Positions 28,581 through 39,211 are shown, counted from the stretch's first letter. The stretch is 64,000 bases of DNA from Paraburkholderia caffeinilytica (GCF_003368325.1 NZ_CP031466.1:868001-932000); one strand, 5' to 3'. Program-made: numbers and translations. The notes: generated by a model from the sequence alone, not told the origin.

Positions 28581-29792
28581 ATGACTATCCTTCCTCTTTC
28601 CCGTCGCCGTGTGGCGATTGCTGTTCTAGCTGTCGTCGTGGTGGCCGGGCTGGGCACGTTCGGCGCGATCCGCGTCGACGCGAGCTCGCCTGCGGCGCCG
28701 ACCATCGTGCCGGAAGTCGATGTTGCCACGGTGGTGCAAAAGACGATCACCGACTGGCAGAGCTATTCGGGCCGCCTCGAAGCGGTCGAAAAAGTGGACG
28801 TCCGTTCGCAGGTGCCGGGCACGATCGTGTCCGTCAACTTCAAGGACGGCGCGCTCGTGAAGAAGGGCGACACGCTGTTCGTGATCGATCCGCGTCCGTA
28901 CGCGGCCGAAGTGGATCGCGCCGAAGCACAGGTCGCGGCAGCACAGGCGCGTACAGGCTATACGCAAAGCGATTGGGAGCGCGCGCAACGTCTGATCGCC
29001 GACAACGCGATCGCCAAGCGCGATTACGACGAGAAGCAGAACGCCGCACGCGAGGCGAGCGCCAACCTGAAGGCCGCGCAAGCCGCCGTCGAAACCGCGC
29101 GCATCAACCTCGGCTATACGAAGATCGTCGCGCCGGTCTCGGGCCGCGTCTCGCGGGCGGAAATCACGGTGGGCAACGTGGTGTCCGCGGGCGCAAGCTC
29201 GGCGCCGCTGACCACGCTGGTGTCGGTTTCACCGATCTACGCATCGTTCGACGCTGACGAACAAACCTACCTGCAATACCTGAACCGCGCGAAGGATGGC
29301 AGCAAGGTGCCGGTGCAGCTGGGTCTGGCGGACGAAAGCGGCTACTCGCGCGACGGCACGATCGAATCCGTCGACAACCGGCTGGACACGTCGTCCGGCA
29401 CGATCCGGGTGCGCGCGCGTTTCGACAACCAGGACGGCGCATTGATCCCCGGTCTGTATGCGCGCGTGAAGGTCGGCGGCAGCGAGCCGCATCCGGCGCT
29501 GCTGATCGACGACGCCGCGGTGGGCACCGATCAGGACAAGAAATTCGTGCTGGTGGTTGACCAGAGCAACCACGTCGTCTACCGGGAAATCGCCGTGGGC
29601 GGCATGCAGGGCAACCTTCGCATCGTCAAGGGCGGTTTGCAGGCGACCGACCGGATCGTCGTGAACGGCATCCAGCGCGTGCGTCCGGGTGATGCAGTGC
29701 GCGCCCACATGGTGCCGATGACCACCGATCAGGACCCGAACAGCGCGCCGCTTGCGCAGACGCGGGCAAAAGCAGCGGACAAGAATTCGTGA
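28581..29792 (+). CDS. bpeE: RND efflux periplasmic adaptor, BpeE/CeoA-like
   Basis: 403 residues, membrane fusion protein family. An N-terminal hydrophobic anchor (VAIAVLAVVVVAGLGTFGAI) leads to a biotinyl-lipoyl half (VDVRSQVPGTIVSVNFKDGALVKKGD), a coiled-coil hairpin (about 95-165, rich in AQVAAAQAR and NLKAAQAAVETAR), the second lipoyl half (TKIVAPVSGRVSRAEI), and beta-barrel and membrane-proximal domains. It bridges the inner-membrane pump and the outer-membrane channel. GGGAGC precedes the ATG. It belongs to the llpE-bpeE-bpeF-oprC operon. Confidence 0.9.
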   Translation: MTILPLSRRRVAIAVLAVVVVAGLGTFGAIRVDASSPAAPTIVPEVDVATVVQKTITDWQSYSGRLEAVEKVDVRSQVPGTIVSVNFKDGALVKKGDTLFVIDPRPYAAEVDRAEAQVAAAQARTGYTQSDWERAQRLIADNAIAKRDYDEKQNAAREASANLKAAQAAVETARINLGYTKIVAPVSGRVSRAEITVGNVVSAGASSAPLTTLVSVSPIYASFDADEQTYLQYLNRAKDGSKVPVQLGLADESGYSRDGTIESVDNRLDTSSGTIRVRARFDNQDGALIPGLYARVKVGGSEPHPALLIDDAAVGTDQDKKFVLVVDQSNHVVYREIAVGGMQGNLRIVKGGLQATDRIVVNGIQRVRPGDAVRAHMVPMTTDQDPNSAPLAQTRAKAADKNS

Positions 29793-29866
29793 GCCTCGTG
29801 TGCCGCGCTCGTCCAGTCCTCTTGACTGGCCGTAGCGGGCGCATGCTCCAACGTTAAGAGCTTCCC

Positions 29867-32800
29867 ATGAACATATCCAAATTCTTCATCGATCGACCGA
29901 TCTTTGCCGGCGTGCTATCGGTACTGATCCTGCTGGGGGGCGTCATTTCGCTCTTCAAGCTGCCGATTTCGGAGTATCCGGAAGTCGTGCCGCCTTCGGT
30001 CGTGGTGCACGCGCAATATCCGGGCGCCAATCCGAAAGTGATCGCGGAGGCCGTTGCGGCGCCGCTCGAAGAGCAGATCAACGGCGTCGAGAACATGCTG
30101 TACATGCAGTCGCAAGCCAATAGCGACGGCAATCTCACGCTGACGGTGACCTTCAAGCTCGGCACCAATCCGGACCTGGCGACGCAACTGGTGCAGAACC
30201 GCGTCAACCAGGCGCTGCCGCGCCTGCCGGAAGACGTGCAGCGGCTCGGCATCACGACCATCAAGAGTTCGCCCACGCTGACGATGGTGGTCCACCTGAT
30301 CTCGCCGAACAATCGCTACGACATGACGTATCTGCGCAACTACGCGCTGCTCAACGTCAAGGATCGGTTGGCGCGGATTCAGGGCGTCGGCGAAGTGCAG
30401 CTGTGGGGTTCGGGCGACTATGCGATGCGCGTCTGGCTCGATCCGCAGAAAGTGGCGCAGCGCGGTTTGACGGCGACCGAAGTGGTCAACGCAATCCGTG
30501 AGCAGAACATTCAGGTGGCAGCCGGTGTGATCGGCGCATCGCCTTCGGTGCCGGGCACGCAACTGCAGTTGTCGGTAAATGCGCGTGGCCGTTTGAAGAC
30601 TGAGGGCGAATTCGGCGACATCATCGTCAAAACCGCGCCGGATGGCGGCGTGACGTATCTGCGCGACATCGCGCGTATCGAACTGGCGGCGTCGGAATAC
30701 GGCCTGCGTTCGCTGCTCGACAACAAGCCCGCGGTGGCGCTCGCCATCAACCAGGCGCCGGGTGCGAACTCGCTGGCGATTTCCGATCAGGTTCGTGCGG
30801 CGATGAAGGAACTGGCGGAAGACATGCCGGCGGGCGTCGAATACAAGATCGTCTATGACCCGACGCAGTTCGTGCGTTCGAGTATCGAGGCGGTGATTCA
30901 CACGCTGCTCGAAGCGATCGCGCTGGTGGTGATCGTGGTGATCGTGTTCCTGCAGACGTGGCGTGCGTCGATCATTCCGTTGATTGCGGTGCCGGTGTCG
31001 ATTGTCGGTACGTTCTCGTTGCTGCTTGCATTCGGCTTCTCGATCAACGCGTTGTCATTGTTCGGAATGGTGCTTGCCATCGGGATCGTGGTGGACGATG
31101 CGATCGTGGTGGTGGAAAACGTCGAACGGAACATCGAAAGCGGGCTCAGTGCGCGCGACGCGACTTATAAGGCCATGCAGGAAGTGAGCGGGCCGATTAT
31201 CGCCATCGCGCTGACGCTGGTTGCCGTGTTCGTGCCGCTCGCTTTCATGACCGGCCTGACGGGCCAGTTCTACAAGCAGTTCGCGATGACCATCGCGATC
31301 TCGACGGTGATCTCGGCGTTCAACTCGCTCACCCTGTCGCCGGCGTTGTCCGCGATGCTGTTGCGCAGCCACGGCGCGAAGGAAGACGTCCTGACGCGTG
31401 TGATGAATCGCGTGCTGGGCCGCTTCTTCAAGGGCTTCAACAAGGTGTTTCATCGCGGTTCGACGGAGTATGGCCGTGGCGTGAAAGGCGTGCTGCGCCG
31501 TAAAGGTGCGATGCTCGCGGTCTACGCGATCCTGCTGGGCGCAACAGTGCTGATGTCGCGCATCGTGCCGGGCGGTTTCGTGCCGGCGCAGGACAAGGAA
31601 TACCTGATCGCATTCGCGCAGTTGCCGAACGGCGCCTCGCTGGATCGCACGGAAAAGGTGATTCGCGATATGAGCGCGATTGCCCTGAAGCAGCCGGGCG
31701 TGGAAAGCGCGGTGGCGTTCCCGGGTTTGTCGGTGAACGGTTTCACCAATAGTTCGAGCGCGGGCATCGTGTTCGTCACGTTGAAGCCTTTCAAGGAGCG
31801 TGGCGGCAAGAAGCTCTCGGCCGGTGCGATTGCCGGTGCATTGAACCAGCAGTACGGCGCGATCAAGGATTCGTTCGTCGCGGTGTTCCCGCCGCCGCCC
31901 GTGCTCGGCCTGGGTACGCTGGGCGGCTTCAAGATGCAGTTGGAAGATCACGGCGCGGTGGGCTATGCGGAGTTGAACAAGGCTGCGGAAGCGTTCGTGA
32001 AGAAGGCGGCGCAGACGCCTGAACTTGGCCCGACCTTCTCGAGCTATCAGATCAACGTGCCGCAATTGAACGTCGACCTGGATCGCGTGAAGGCCAAGCA
32101 ACTCGGCGTGCCGGTCACGGACGTGTTCAACACGATGCAGATCTATCTGGGCTCGCTGTATGTGAACGACTTCAACCGCTTCGGCCGTGTGTATCAGGTG
32201 CGGGTGCAGGCTGACGCGCCGTTCCGTCAACGTGCGGACGACATCCTGCAACTGAAGACGCGCAATGCCGCGGGCGACATGGTGCCGTTGTCGTCGCTGG
32301 TGACGGTGACGCCTACGTATGGCCCGGAAATGGTGGTGCGCTACAACGGCTATACCGCTGCGGACATCAACGGTGGACCGGCGCCGGGCTTCTCGTCGGG
32401 CCAGGCGCAGGCCGCGGCCGAACGCGTGGCGGCGCAAACCCTGCCGCATGGCGTGAAGCTCGAATGGACCGACCTGACGTATCAGCAGATCATCGCCGGC
32501 AATGCGGGTCTGTGGGTGTTCCCGATCAGCGTGCTGCTCGTGTTCCTCGTGCTGGCCGCGTTGTATGAAAGCCTGACGCTGCCGCTCGCGGTGATCCTGA
32601 TCGTGCCGATGAGCGTGCTGTCCGCGCTGACCGGTGTGTGGCTCACGGGGGGCGACAACAACATCTTCACGCAGATCGGTTTGATGGTGCTGGTGGGGCT
32701 GTCGGCGAAGAACGCGATTCTGATCGTCGAGTTCGCTCGCGAACTCGAACATGACGGACGTACGCCGCTGGCGGCGGCGATCGAGGCGAGCCGCCTGCGT

Positions 32801-33052
32801 CTGCGCCCGATCCTGATGACGTCGATCGCTTTCATCATGGGTGTGGTGCCGCTGGTGATCTCGAGTGGAGCGGGTTCGGAGATGCGTCATGCGATGGGTA
32901 TCGCGGTGTTCTTCGGCATGCTCGGCGTGACGCTGTTCGGTCTGATGCTGACCCCTGTGTTCTATGTGGTGCTGCGCACGTTGGCTGGCGGGACGATTCA
33001 CGTCGCGCAGAAAGACGCGCCGCACCTTGGGGCGCCGGCGACGGAAGCCTGA
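29867..33052 (+). CDS. bpeF: RND multidrug efflux pump permease, BpeF/CeoB-like
   Basis: 1061 residues, HAE1 family. It starts MNISKFFIDRPIFAGVLSVL, with the first transmembrane helix, then a large periplasmic porter domain. TM4 carries the proton-relay pair in GIVVDDAIVVVENVER (near residue 410) and TM10 the Lys in GLSAKNAILIVEFA (near 945). A second periplasmic loop and the final helices follow. It exports drugs using the proton gradient; BpeF and CeoB handle chloramphenicol, trimethoprim and fluoroquinolones. No truncation is visible. Confidence 0.93.
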   Translation: MNISKFFIDRPIFAGVLSVLILLGGVISLFKLPISEYPEVVPPSVVVHAQYPGANPKVIAEAVAAPLEEQINGVENMLYMQSQANSDGNLTLTVTFKLGTNPDLATQLVQNRVNQALPRLPEDVQRLGITTIKSSPTLTMVVHLISPNNRYDMTYLRNYALLNVKDRLARIQGVGEVQLWGSGDYAMRVWLDPQKVAQRGLTATEVVNAIREQNIQVAAGVIGASPSVPGTQLQLSVNARGRLKTEGEFGDIIVKTAPDGGVTYLRDIARIELAASEYGLRSLLDNKPAVALAINQAPGANSLAISDQVRAAMKELAEDMPAGVEYKIVYDPTQFVRSSIEAVIHTLLEAIALVVIVVIVFLQTWRASIIPLIAVPVSIVGTFSLLLAFGFSINALSLFGMVLAIGIVVDDAIVVVENVERNIESGLSARDATYKAMQEVSGPIIAIALTLVAVFVPLAFMTGLTGQFYKQFAMTIAISTVISAFNSLTLSPALSAMLLRSHGAKEDVLTRVMNRVLGRFFKGFNKVFHRGSTEYGRGVKGVLRRKGAMLAVYAILLGATVLMSRIVPGGFVPAQDKEYLIAFAQLPNGASLDRTEKVIRDMSAIALKQPGVESAVAFPGLSVNGFTNSSSAGIVFVTLKPFKERGGKKLSAGAIAGALNQQYGAIKDSFVAVFPPPPVLGLGTLGGFKMQLEDHGAVGYAELNKAAEAFVKKAAQTPELGPTFSSYQINVPQLNVDLDRVKAKQLGVPVTDVFNTMQIYLGSLYVNDFNRFGRVYQVRVQADAPFRQRADDILQLKTRNAAGDMVPLSSLVTVTPTYGPEMVVRYNGYTAADINGGPAPGFSSGQAQAAAERVAAQTLPHGVKLEWTDLTYQQIIAGNAGLWVFPISVLLVFLVLAALYESLTLPLAVILIVPMSVLSALTGVWLTGGDNNIFTQIGLMVLVGLSAKNAILIVEFARELEHDGRTPLAAAIEASRLRLRPILMTSIAFIMGVVPLVISSGAGSEMRHAMGIAVFFGMLGVTLFGLMLTPVFYVVLRTLAGGTIHVAQKDAPHLGAPATEA

Positions 33053-33065
33053 GGAGAAAATAAAA

Positions 33066-34703
33066 ATGAATCGTTTTGAATCTTTAAGCGGGTGGGGCAG
33101 AGCGGCTGCCAGCGGTTTGCTGGTGGCGTTGCTCGCGGCCTGCTCCGTTGAGCCCACGTATAAGCGGCCGGAGGTGGATACGCCGGCTGCGTTCAAGGAA
33201 GCGCCGGCTGCTTCGGCTACGTCAGCTGCATCTGCTGCATCTGCTGCGTCCGCTGTATCCGCCACGTCGCCGCAGGACGCGGGCACGTGGAAGCCGGCTC
33301 AACCTGCCGACGACGCGCATCGCGGCGAATGGTGGACGATTTTCGGCGACTCGCAGCTCAACGCGCTGGAACAACAGGCTGCTGCCGCGAATCAGGACCT
33401 GAAGGCGGCCGCGGCACGCGTGCAACAGGCGCGCGCGGTGACGCAGGCCGCGAAATCGGACTGGTTCCCGAAGCTCGACGCGGGCTTCGGCCCGACGCGA
33501 GAACGTGCGTCGGCGGCTTCGCAATTGCTGCCGGATAGCGCGGGCGGCACGACCGGCACGATCTGGCGCGCACAGGTGGGCGCGTCGTACGAGACGGATC
33601 TGTTCGGGCGAGTCGGCTCGAATGTGAACGCGACGCGGGCGGACGAGCAGCAAAGCGAAGCGCTGTTCCGCTCGGTCCAGTTGTCGTTGCAAGCTGACGT
33701 CGCGCAAAACTACTTCCAGTTGCGCGAGCTCGACACGGATCAGGATCTGTACCGCCGTACCGTGGCGTTGCGCGAGGACACGCTGAAGCTGGTCGAGCGC
33801 CGCTTCAAGGAAGGCGATATCGGCGAGCTGGATGTTTCGCGTGCCCGCAACGAACTGGCGAGTGCGCGTGCCGACGCCGTGGGCGTGGCGCGTCAGCGCG
33901 CGGCCTCCGAGCACAGTCTGGCGATTCTGCTCGGCAAGCCGCCGGCGGATTTCTCGTTCGCGGAGGCGCCGCTCGCACCGGTGACGGCGCGTGTGCCGCC
34001 AGGTTTGCCTTCGGCGCTGCTCGAACGTCGGCCGGACATTTCGGCGGCGGAGCGGGCGATGATGGCGGCGAATGCGCGAGTCGGTCTGGCGAAGTCGGCG
34101 TTTTTCCCGAAGCTCGATATCACGGGCGCGTTTGGGTATGAGTCGGCGACGCTCGGCGATCTGTTCAAGTGGTCGAGCCGCGCGTTCCTCCTTGGGCCGC
34201 TGGCCGGCACCGCGCTGACGATGCCTTTGTTCGACGGTGGACGCCGCAAGGCCAACCTCGCGCAAGCTCGTTCGAAGTATGACGAGGACGTGGCGCAATA
34301 TCGTCAGCAGGTGCTGGTGGCGTTCCGTGAGGTCGAGGACAACCTGGCCGATCTGCGTTTGCTCGACGATCAGATACGCGAGCAGAACGATGCGGTCCAG
34401 GCCTCGCAGCGCGCGGCGCATCTGTCGCGCACGCAGTACACGGAAGGCGCGGTCAGCTATCTGGATGTGATCGACGGCGAGCGGCAGGTGCTGCTGTCGC
34501 AACTGCAGGCGAGTCACCTGTCCGGCACGCAGGCCGTGGCGACGGTCAATCTGATTCGCGCGCTGGGCGGTGGCTGGGGTGATGTGAAGCCCGCGGGCGA
34601 CGAGGCGGTGGGGGCGGTTGCGCCGGCTTCGGGTCCGGCTGCCTCATCTGTCTCTGCTGCTGCCTCTGCGTCTGAGCCCGCGGCTCAGGTGGCGACGCGC
34701 TAG
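33066..34703 (+). CDS. oprC: Outer-membrane efflux lipoprotein, OprC/OpcM-like
   Basis: 545 residues from the ATG at 33066, 13 bases after bpeF and preceded by GAGGAGAAAA. A lipoprotein signal ends in the lipobox LLAAC. Two outer-membrane efflux protein repeats (about 110-300 and 310-500) contain coiled-coil heptads and the motifs SYETDLFGRVGS and LLERRPDISAAERAMMAANARVGLAKSAFFP, as in NodT-type factors. Just after the lipobox lies an Ala/Ser repeat (SATSAASAASAASAVSATS) encoded by short tandem DNA repeats at about 33215-33265, a variable linker. It completes the tripartite pump. Confidence 0.92.
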   Translation: MNRFESLSGWGRAAASGLLVALLAACSVEPTYKRPEVDTPAAFKEAPAASATSAASAASAASAVSATSPQDAGTWKPAQPADDAHRGEWWTIFGDSQLNALEQQAAAANQDLKAAAARVQQARAVTQAAKSDWFPKLDAGFGPTRERASAASQLLPDSAGGTTGTIWRAQVGASYETDLFGRVGSNVNATRADEQQSEALFRSVQLSLQADVAQNYFQLRELDTDQDLYRRTVALREDTLKLVERRFKEGDIGELDVSRARNELASARADAVGVARQRAASEHSLAILLGKPPADFSFAEAPLAPVTARVPPGLPSALLERRPDISAAERAMMAANARVGLAKSAFFPKLDITGAFGYESATLGDLFKWSSRAFLLGPLAGTALTMPLFDGGRRKANLAQARSKYDEDVAQYRQQVLVAFREVEDNLADLRLLDDQIREQNDAVQASQRAAHLSRTQYTEGAVSYLDVIDGERQVLLSQLQASHLSGTQAVATVNLIRALGGGWGDVKPAGDEAVGAVAPASGPAASSVSAAASASEPAAQVATR

Positions 34704-34734
34704 GGTTTGCTTTAGTGAGTTGTCTGGTGACGAA

Positions 34735-34769
34735 CGCCGGGTTGCGCTGATGCGCAACCCGGCGTTTTT
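34735..34769 (+). terminator. Intrinsic terminator after oprC
   Basis: A perfect 13-bp stem (CGCCGGGTTGCGC and complement, 34735-34747 and 34752-34764) with a TGAT loop is followed by TTTTTCTTT. It ends the efflux operon 32 bases after the oprC stop. Confidence 0.93.
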
Positions 34770-34917
34770 CTTTGGTGACGTGATGCGATGCGCACAGCTG
34801 TGGGCGGGCGGGGGCCATCCGCCAAATCGTTTTTCCCGCTTTCCTTCCCAAAATCCGTTCGTAGACCGCCAGTTTCCCGCCGTCTATGATGATTCGCACC
34901 TCATCTGGAGAGAGGCG

Positions 34918-34950
34918 ATGACCTGTCCGATCTGCCGTTGTCCGCGCTGA
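34918..34950 (+). CDS. Cys-rich leader peptide ORF, MTCPICRCPR
   Basis: A 10-codon ORF with three Cys codons, preceded by a strong GGAGAGAGG ribosome site six bases before the ATG. It lies 150 bases ahead of the organosulfur transport operon, downstream of the previous operon's terminator. After its stop a GC-rich stem-loop can form (about 34970-35003, GCGCGCCGG pairing with CCGCGCGT around TTAAA, with one bulge). The layout suggests ribosome-mediated attenuation in which slow Cys decoding raises expression of sulfur-scavenging genes. It is a candidate from sequence only; no such leader is known to me for this operon. Confidence 0.55.
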   Translation: MTCPICRCPR

Positions 34951-35099
34951 TCCGCTCGCGCGTTCTGTTGCTGCTGCGCGCCGGTTAAACCGCGCGTTGC
35001 GGATTTCCGTTGTCCGATCAAATCCGGCATGCCTGCCCGCATGCCGTGGGATCGGCTCGCCTCGAAACACACACACGCTCCCATTCCAACGAGTTCACC

Positions 35100-35939
35100 A
35101 TGCGCATTTCTCTGACCACTGCAAGGCGCTTTTTCAAGGCGCGGACGCTGACGCTCTTCGGCGCATTCGGCGTCGCGCTCGCGTTGTCCGCTACGTCCGC
35201 ATTTGCGGCAGACACGCCCACGCTGAAAATCGGCATCGCCACCAGCCCGCAAATCGAAGCGCTCAAAGTGGCGGCACGCGAAGCGAAGGAGCAAGGACTC
35301 GATGTGAAGATCATCGAGTTCACCGACTGGAATACACCGAATGCGGCGCTCGCCAACAAGGATATCGACGTCAACTATTTCCAGCACATTCCGTTTCTCG
35401 AGAACGCGAAGAAGCAGGGCGGCTATAACTTTGTTGCGATCGCCCCGGGCACGATCATGAAGATCGGTCTGTACTCGAAGAAGATCAAACGCTTCGACGA
35501 ATTGAAAGACGGCGCCACTGTTGCCATCGCCAACGATCCGGTCAACGGCGGTCGTGGGTTGTTGCTGCTGCAACGCGCCGGTCTCATCAAGCTGACGCCG
35601 GGCATCGACTACCGCGCCACGACACTCGACATCATCGACAACCCGAAGCATTTGAAGATCGTTCAGCTCGAGGCATCGCAATTGGCCCGCTCGCTCGACG
35701 ACGTCGATCTCGCGCAAGGCTATCCGAGCTTCATCAAGCTCGCGGGCACCACCGATCCGAATAGCGCCTTGTTGTTCGACGGCCTGGAAAACAAGAACTA
35801 CGCAATCCAGTGGGTCGTGCGTCCGGAAAGCGCAAACGATCCGCGTATCCGCAAGTTCATCTCGATCTATCAGCATTCGCCCGCTGTGCGCGCCGCGCTC
35901 GACAAAGCCTTCGGCACGCTCTACGCCGTCGCCTGGTAA
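35100..35939 (+). CDS. MetQ/NlpA-family substrate-binding protein
   Basis: 279 residues from the ATG at 35100, where the signal peptide begins (TLTLFGAFGVALALSATSAFA, mature ADTPTLKIGIA). Family motifs: IIEFTDWNTPNAALANKDIDVNYFQHIPFLE and GATVAIANDPVNGGRGLLLLQ. MetQ proteins bind methionine. Here the partners are flavin monooxygenase-type desulfurisation enzymes, so another organosulfur compound is likely. No lipobox is visible, so it should be a soluble periplasmic protein. It is first in a five-gene operon. Confidence 0.85.
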   Translation: MRISLTTARRFFKARTLTLFGAFGVALALSATSAFAADTPTLKIGIATSPQIEALKVAAREAKEQGLDVKIIEFTDWNTPNAALANKDIDVNYFQHIPFLENAKKQGGYNFVAIAPGTIMKIGLYSKKIKRFDELKDGATVAIANDPVNGGRGLLLLQRAGLIKLTPGIDYRATTLDIIDNPKHLKIVQLEASQLARSLDDVDLAQGYPSFIKLAGTTDPNSALLFDGLENKNYAIQWVVRPESANDPRIRKFISIYQHSPAVRAALDKAFGTLYAVAW

Positions 35940-35981
35940 GTCGCGCCGCTCGCAACGTTGCAAATAGCAAGGAGCCGCACG

Positions 35982-37394
35982 ATGGCGAAGAAGATCCTGT
36001 TGAACGCGTTCAATATGAATGCGGTCGGCCATATCAATCACGGTTTGTGGACGCATCCGCGCGACCGTTCCGCGCATTACACCGACCTCGACTATTGGAC
36101 GAGCCTCGCGCAAACGCTCGAGCGCGGCAAGTTCGACGGGATCTTTCTCGCCGATATCGTCGGCGTGTACGACGTTTATCAAGGTGGACCGGAAACGCCG
36201 TTGCGTGAATCGGTGCAGATTCCGATCAACGATCCATCGCTGATCGTGCCCGCGATGGCGCACGTGACCAGGCATATCGGCTTCGGCGTCACGTCGAATC
36301 TGACTTACGAGCCGCCGTATCTGTTCGCGCGCCGCATGTCGACGCTGGATCACCTGACGAAGGGCCGGGTCGGCTGGAACATCGTCACCGGCTATCTGGA
36401 CAGCGCGGCGCGCGGCATGGGTCTCGCGCAGCAGATCAGCCACGACGATCGCTACGATCGCGCGGACGATTACATGGACGTGGTCTACAAGCTGTGGGAA
36501 CAAAGCTGGGAAGACGATGCGGTGGTGCGCGATCGCGCGGCGCGCATCTTCTCGCATCCTGACAAGGTGCATCGCGTCAAACACGACGGTCCGTACTATT
36601 CGATCGACGCCATTCATCTGAGCGAGCCGTCGCCGCAACGCACGCCGGTGCTGTATCAGGCGGGTTCGTCGAGCCGGGGCGTCGATTTCGCGGCGCGTCA
36701 CGCGGAATGCGTGTTTGTCGGCGGCCAGAACAAGCAGCTCACGCGTTCCATTGTCGACGACATTCGCGCACGGGCGGTGAGCTTCGGCCGCGCGCCCGAC
36801 GATATCAAGATCTTTGCCGGCATTACCGTTGTAGTCGGCGAAACAGAACGCGCCGCGCAGGAAAAATTCGAAGAATACCGGCGCTATGCGAGCGCTGAAG
36901 GCGGCATTGCGCATTTCTCGAGCTCGACCGGTATCGACTTCTCGCAATACGAACTGGATGAACCGATTTCGTATGTGAAGACCGAATCGATGCAATCGGC
37001 GGTCGAAGCGATTTCTAAGAGGAGCGTGAGCGGCGTATGGACCAAACGCAAGGTGCTCGAACAGATGACGCTCGGCGGTCGCGCGAAGCCCGTAGTCGGT
37101 TCGCCGCAGCAGATCGCGGACGAACTGGTGTCGTGGGTGGAAGAGGCCGGCGTCGACGGATTCAATCTGACCCGCACCGTCATGCCCGAGTCGTTCGAAG
37201 ACTTCGTCGATCTGGTCGTGCCGGAATTGCAGAATCGCGGCGTCTACAAGGAGGACTACGACCCGGCGCCGACGCTGCGTGAAAAGCTATTCGGCGGCGG
37301 CCGCGCGCGATTGCCCGAGGTGCATGCCGGCGCGCAGCATCGGCTTAACGCACCCATTGCGCGGATCGGCGCGCGATCCACCGTGGACGCATGA
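35982..37394 (+). CDS. FMN-dependent monooxygenase, NtaA/SnaA/DszA family
   Basis: 470 residues from the ATG at 35982, preceded by AAGGAG. A bacterial-luciferase-like TIM barrel with [76 protein letters not shown] (split over about residues 105-145) and [21 protein letters not shown]. These enzymes use reduced FMN and oxygen to cleave C-S or C-N bonds. Placed between sulfur-type ABC genes, it most likely desulfurises an imported organosulfur compound. A reductase partner is not in the operon. Confidence 0.85.
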   Translation: MAKKILLNAFNMNAVGHINHGLWTHPRDRSAHYTDLDYWTSLAQTLERGKFDGIFLADIVGVYDVYQGGPETPLRESVQIPINDPSLIVPAMAHVTRHIGFGVTSNLTYEPPYLFARRMSTLDHLTKGRVGWNIVTGYLDSAARGMGLAQQISHDDRYDRADDYMDVVYKLWEQSWEDDAVVRDRAARIFSHPDKVHRVKHDGPYYSIDAIHLSEPSPQRTPVLYQAGSSSRGVDFAARHAECVFVGGQNKQLTRSIVDDIRARAVSFGRAPDDIKIFAGITVVVGETERAAQEKFEEYRRYASAEGGIAHFSSSTGIDFSQYELDEPISYVKTESMQSAVEAISKRSVSGVWTKRKVLEQMTLGGRAKPVVGSPQQIADELVSWVEEAGVDGFNLTRTVMPESFEDFVDLVVPELQNRGVYKEDYDPAPTLREKLFGGGRARLPEVHAGAQHRLNAPIARIGARSTVDA

Positions 37395-37407
37395 GAGGAA
37401 CGAGGCC

Positions 37408-38562
37408 ATGGCTCATCTATTCGACGTGCCGCAGTTTATTGAAGACGCGCCGTCCCTCGCGTTGAATCGCGCGGCCGACACTGTGCAGGAAGCTGTCGTA
37501 TTCGACGATGTGGGCAAGGTGTTCTCCAATACCCGCGGTGCGCAGGCCGTGGCGCTGGCAAACATCACGCTGAAAGTGGCGCGTGGTGAGGTTTTCGGCA
37601 TCATCGGTCGTAGCGGCGCGGGCAAATCGACGCTGCTGCGGCTCGTCAATGGCCTGGAAAAACCGAGCTCCGGCGCCGTGCGCGTGAATGGCGTGAGTGT
37701 CGGCGAGCTCGACGAACGCGGGCTGGTCACGCTGCGGCGGCGAATCGGCATGGTGTTCCAGCATTTCAATTTGCTCTCCGCCAAAACGGTGCGCGAAAAT
37801 ATCGCGTTGCCGCTCAAGATCGCCGGTGTGCCTAAAGCCGCGATCGACAAAAAGGTCGACGCCTTGCTCGATCTGGTCGGCCTGTCGACCAAGCGCGATG
37901 CCTATCCGGCGAGTTTGTCCGGCGGCCAGAAACAGCGCGTCGGGATCGCGCGCGCCCTCGTGACCGACCCGGACATTCTGCTGTGCGACGAGGCGACGTC
38001 GGCACTCGATCCTGAAACGACGCAATCCATTCTCTCGTTACTGCGCGATATCAATCAGCGGCTCAACCTGACCATCGTGCTGATTACGCATGAAATGCAG
38101 GTGATTCGCGAAGTCTGCGATACGGTGGCCGTGATCGAGCGTGGTGAAGTCGTGGAGACGGGGCCGGTGTGGCGCGTATTCGGCGACCCGCAGCACGCCG
38201 CGACACGCGCGTTGCTGCGCACGCTGGTGCACGACCTGCCTGCGGATCTCGCCGCGCGTGTCAAACCGTTGCACGAGATCGCGCAAGCGGATGCGCGGAT
38301 TCTGCTCGACGTGCGCTTCACCGGCGCCGATGCCCGCGAACCCGACCTTGGCGCGTTGACGTCTGCATTGAGCATCGACGGTGGCCGGGTGAGTTTCGTG
38401 CATGGCGGCATCGACCGGATTCAGGGGCATGCGCAAGGGCGTCTTGTGGTGTCGGCGGAAGTGCGCGCGAATCCGGACGGCACGGTGCAAAAGCAGATCG
38501 CGACGCTGCTCGAACGCGCGCGTCACTATGCCAATCATGTCGAGGTGCTCGGCTATGTCTGA
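37408..38562 (+). CDS. MetN-family ABC transporter ATP-binding protein
   Basis: 384 residues from the ATG at 37408. Walker A is [11 protein letters not shown], the Q-loop [11 protein letters not shown], the signature [15 protein letters not shown], Walker [16 protein letters not shown]-terminal NIL domain (about 300-384) is the methionine-type regulatory domain that senses intracellular ligand. A 30-residue N-terminal extension before the ATPase core is longer than in E. coli MetN. It overlaps the permease gene by eight bases. It powers uptake with the MetQ-like and MetI-like proteins. Confidence 0.87.
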   Translation: MAHLFDVPQFIEDAPSLALNRAADTVQEAVVFDDVGKVFSNTRGAQAVALANITLKVARGEVFGIIGRSGAGKSTLLRLVNGLEKPSSGAVRVNGVSVGELDERGLVTLRRRIGMVFQHFNLLSAKTVRENIALPLKIAGVPKAAIDKKVDALLDLVGLSTKRDAYPASLSGGQKQRVGIARALVTDPDILLCDEATSALDPETTQSILSLLRDINQRLNLTIVLITHEMQVIREVCDTVAVIERGEVVETGPVWRVFGDPQHAATRALLRTLVHDLPADLAARVKPLHEIAQADARILLDVRFTGADAREPDLGALTSALSIDGGRVSFVHGGIDRIQGHAQGRLVVSAEVRANPDGTVQKQIATLLERARHYANHVEVLGYV

Positions 38563-39211
38563 TCTCTGGCTCTCGGAACTCGCCGATGCCATTCGCGACA
38601 CCCTCGTCATGGTCGGCGTATCGGCCGTCATCGCGGCGTTGGTCGGCATTCCGCTGGCATTGGTGCTGGTGACCACCACGCGCGGCGGCATCTTTGAAAA
38701 GCGTGCGGTGAACAGCACGCTCGGCGCACTCGTCAATGCGTTCCGCTCCACGCCTTTCATCATTCTGCTGGTCGCGCTGCTGCCGCTCACGCGTTTGCTG
38801 ATCGGCACGACGATCGGCGTATGGGCCGCCATCGTGCCGCTCAGTATCGCGGCGATTCCTTTCCTTGCGCGCGTGGCCGAAGTGAGCTTGCGCGAAGTGG
38901 ACCGCGGGTTGATCGAAGCCGCGCAGGCAATGGGCGCGCAGCGCCGGCATATCATCTGGCATGTGCTGCTGCCTGAAGCGCTGCCAGGCATTCTCGGCGG
39001 CTTCACGATCACCGTGGTGGCGATGATCGGTTCGTCTGCCATGGCGGGCGCGGTGGGCGCCGGCGGCCTCGGCGATCTGGCGATCCGCTACGGCTATCAG
39101 CGTTTCGATACGACCGTGATGGTCACGGTGATCGCGCTGCTGATCGCGATCGTGACGGCGGTGCAGTTCGTCGGCGACCGCTTCGTGCGACGCCTTTTGC
39201 AACGCACATGA
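38555..39211 (+). CDS. MetI-family ABC transporter permease
   Basis: 218 residues from the ATG at 38555, inside the end of the ATPase gene, so it is translationally coupled. Five membrane helices are visible, and the permease loop with [34 protein letters not shown] matches the EAA motif that contacts the ATPase. MetI proteins are this short. It is the channel of the organosulfur importer. Confidence 0.87.
   Translation: MSDLWLSELADAIRDTLVMVGVSAVIAALVGIPLALVLVTTTRGGIFEKRAVNSTLGALVNAFRSTPFIILLVALLPLTRLLIGTTIGVWAAIVPLSIAAIPFLARVAEVSLREVDRGLIEAAQAMGAQRRHIIWHVLLPEALPGILGGFTITVVAMIGSSAMAGAVGAGGLGDLAIRYGYQRFDTTVMVTVIALLIAIVTAVQFVGDRFVRRLLQRT

Noticed and set aside
31055..33286. 743-codon open frame antisense to the RND pump gene
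   Set aside because: Shadow of bpeF and oprC; His/Arg/Gln-rich composition, no ribosome site and no domain.
34884..36995. 703-codon open frame antisense to the organosulfur operon
   Set aside because: It covers the opposite strand of two clear genes and has shadow-type composition.
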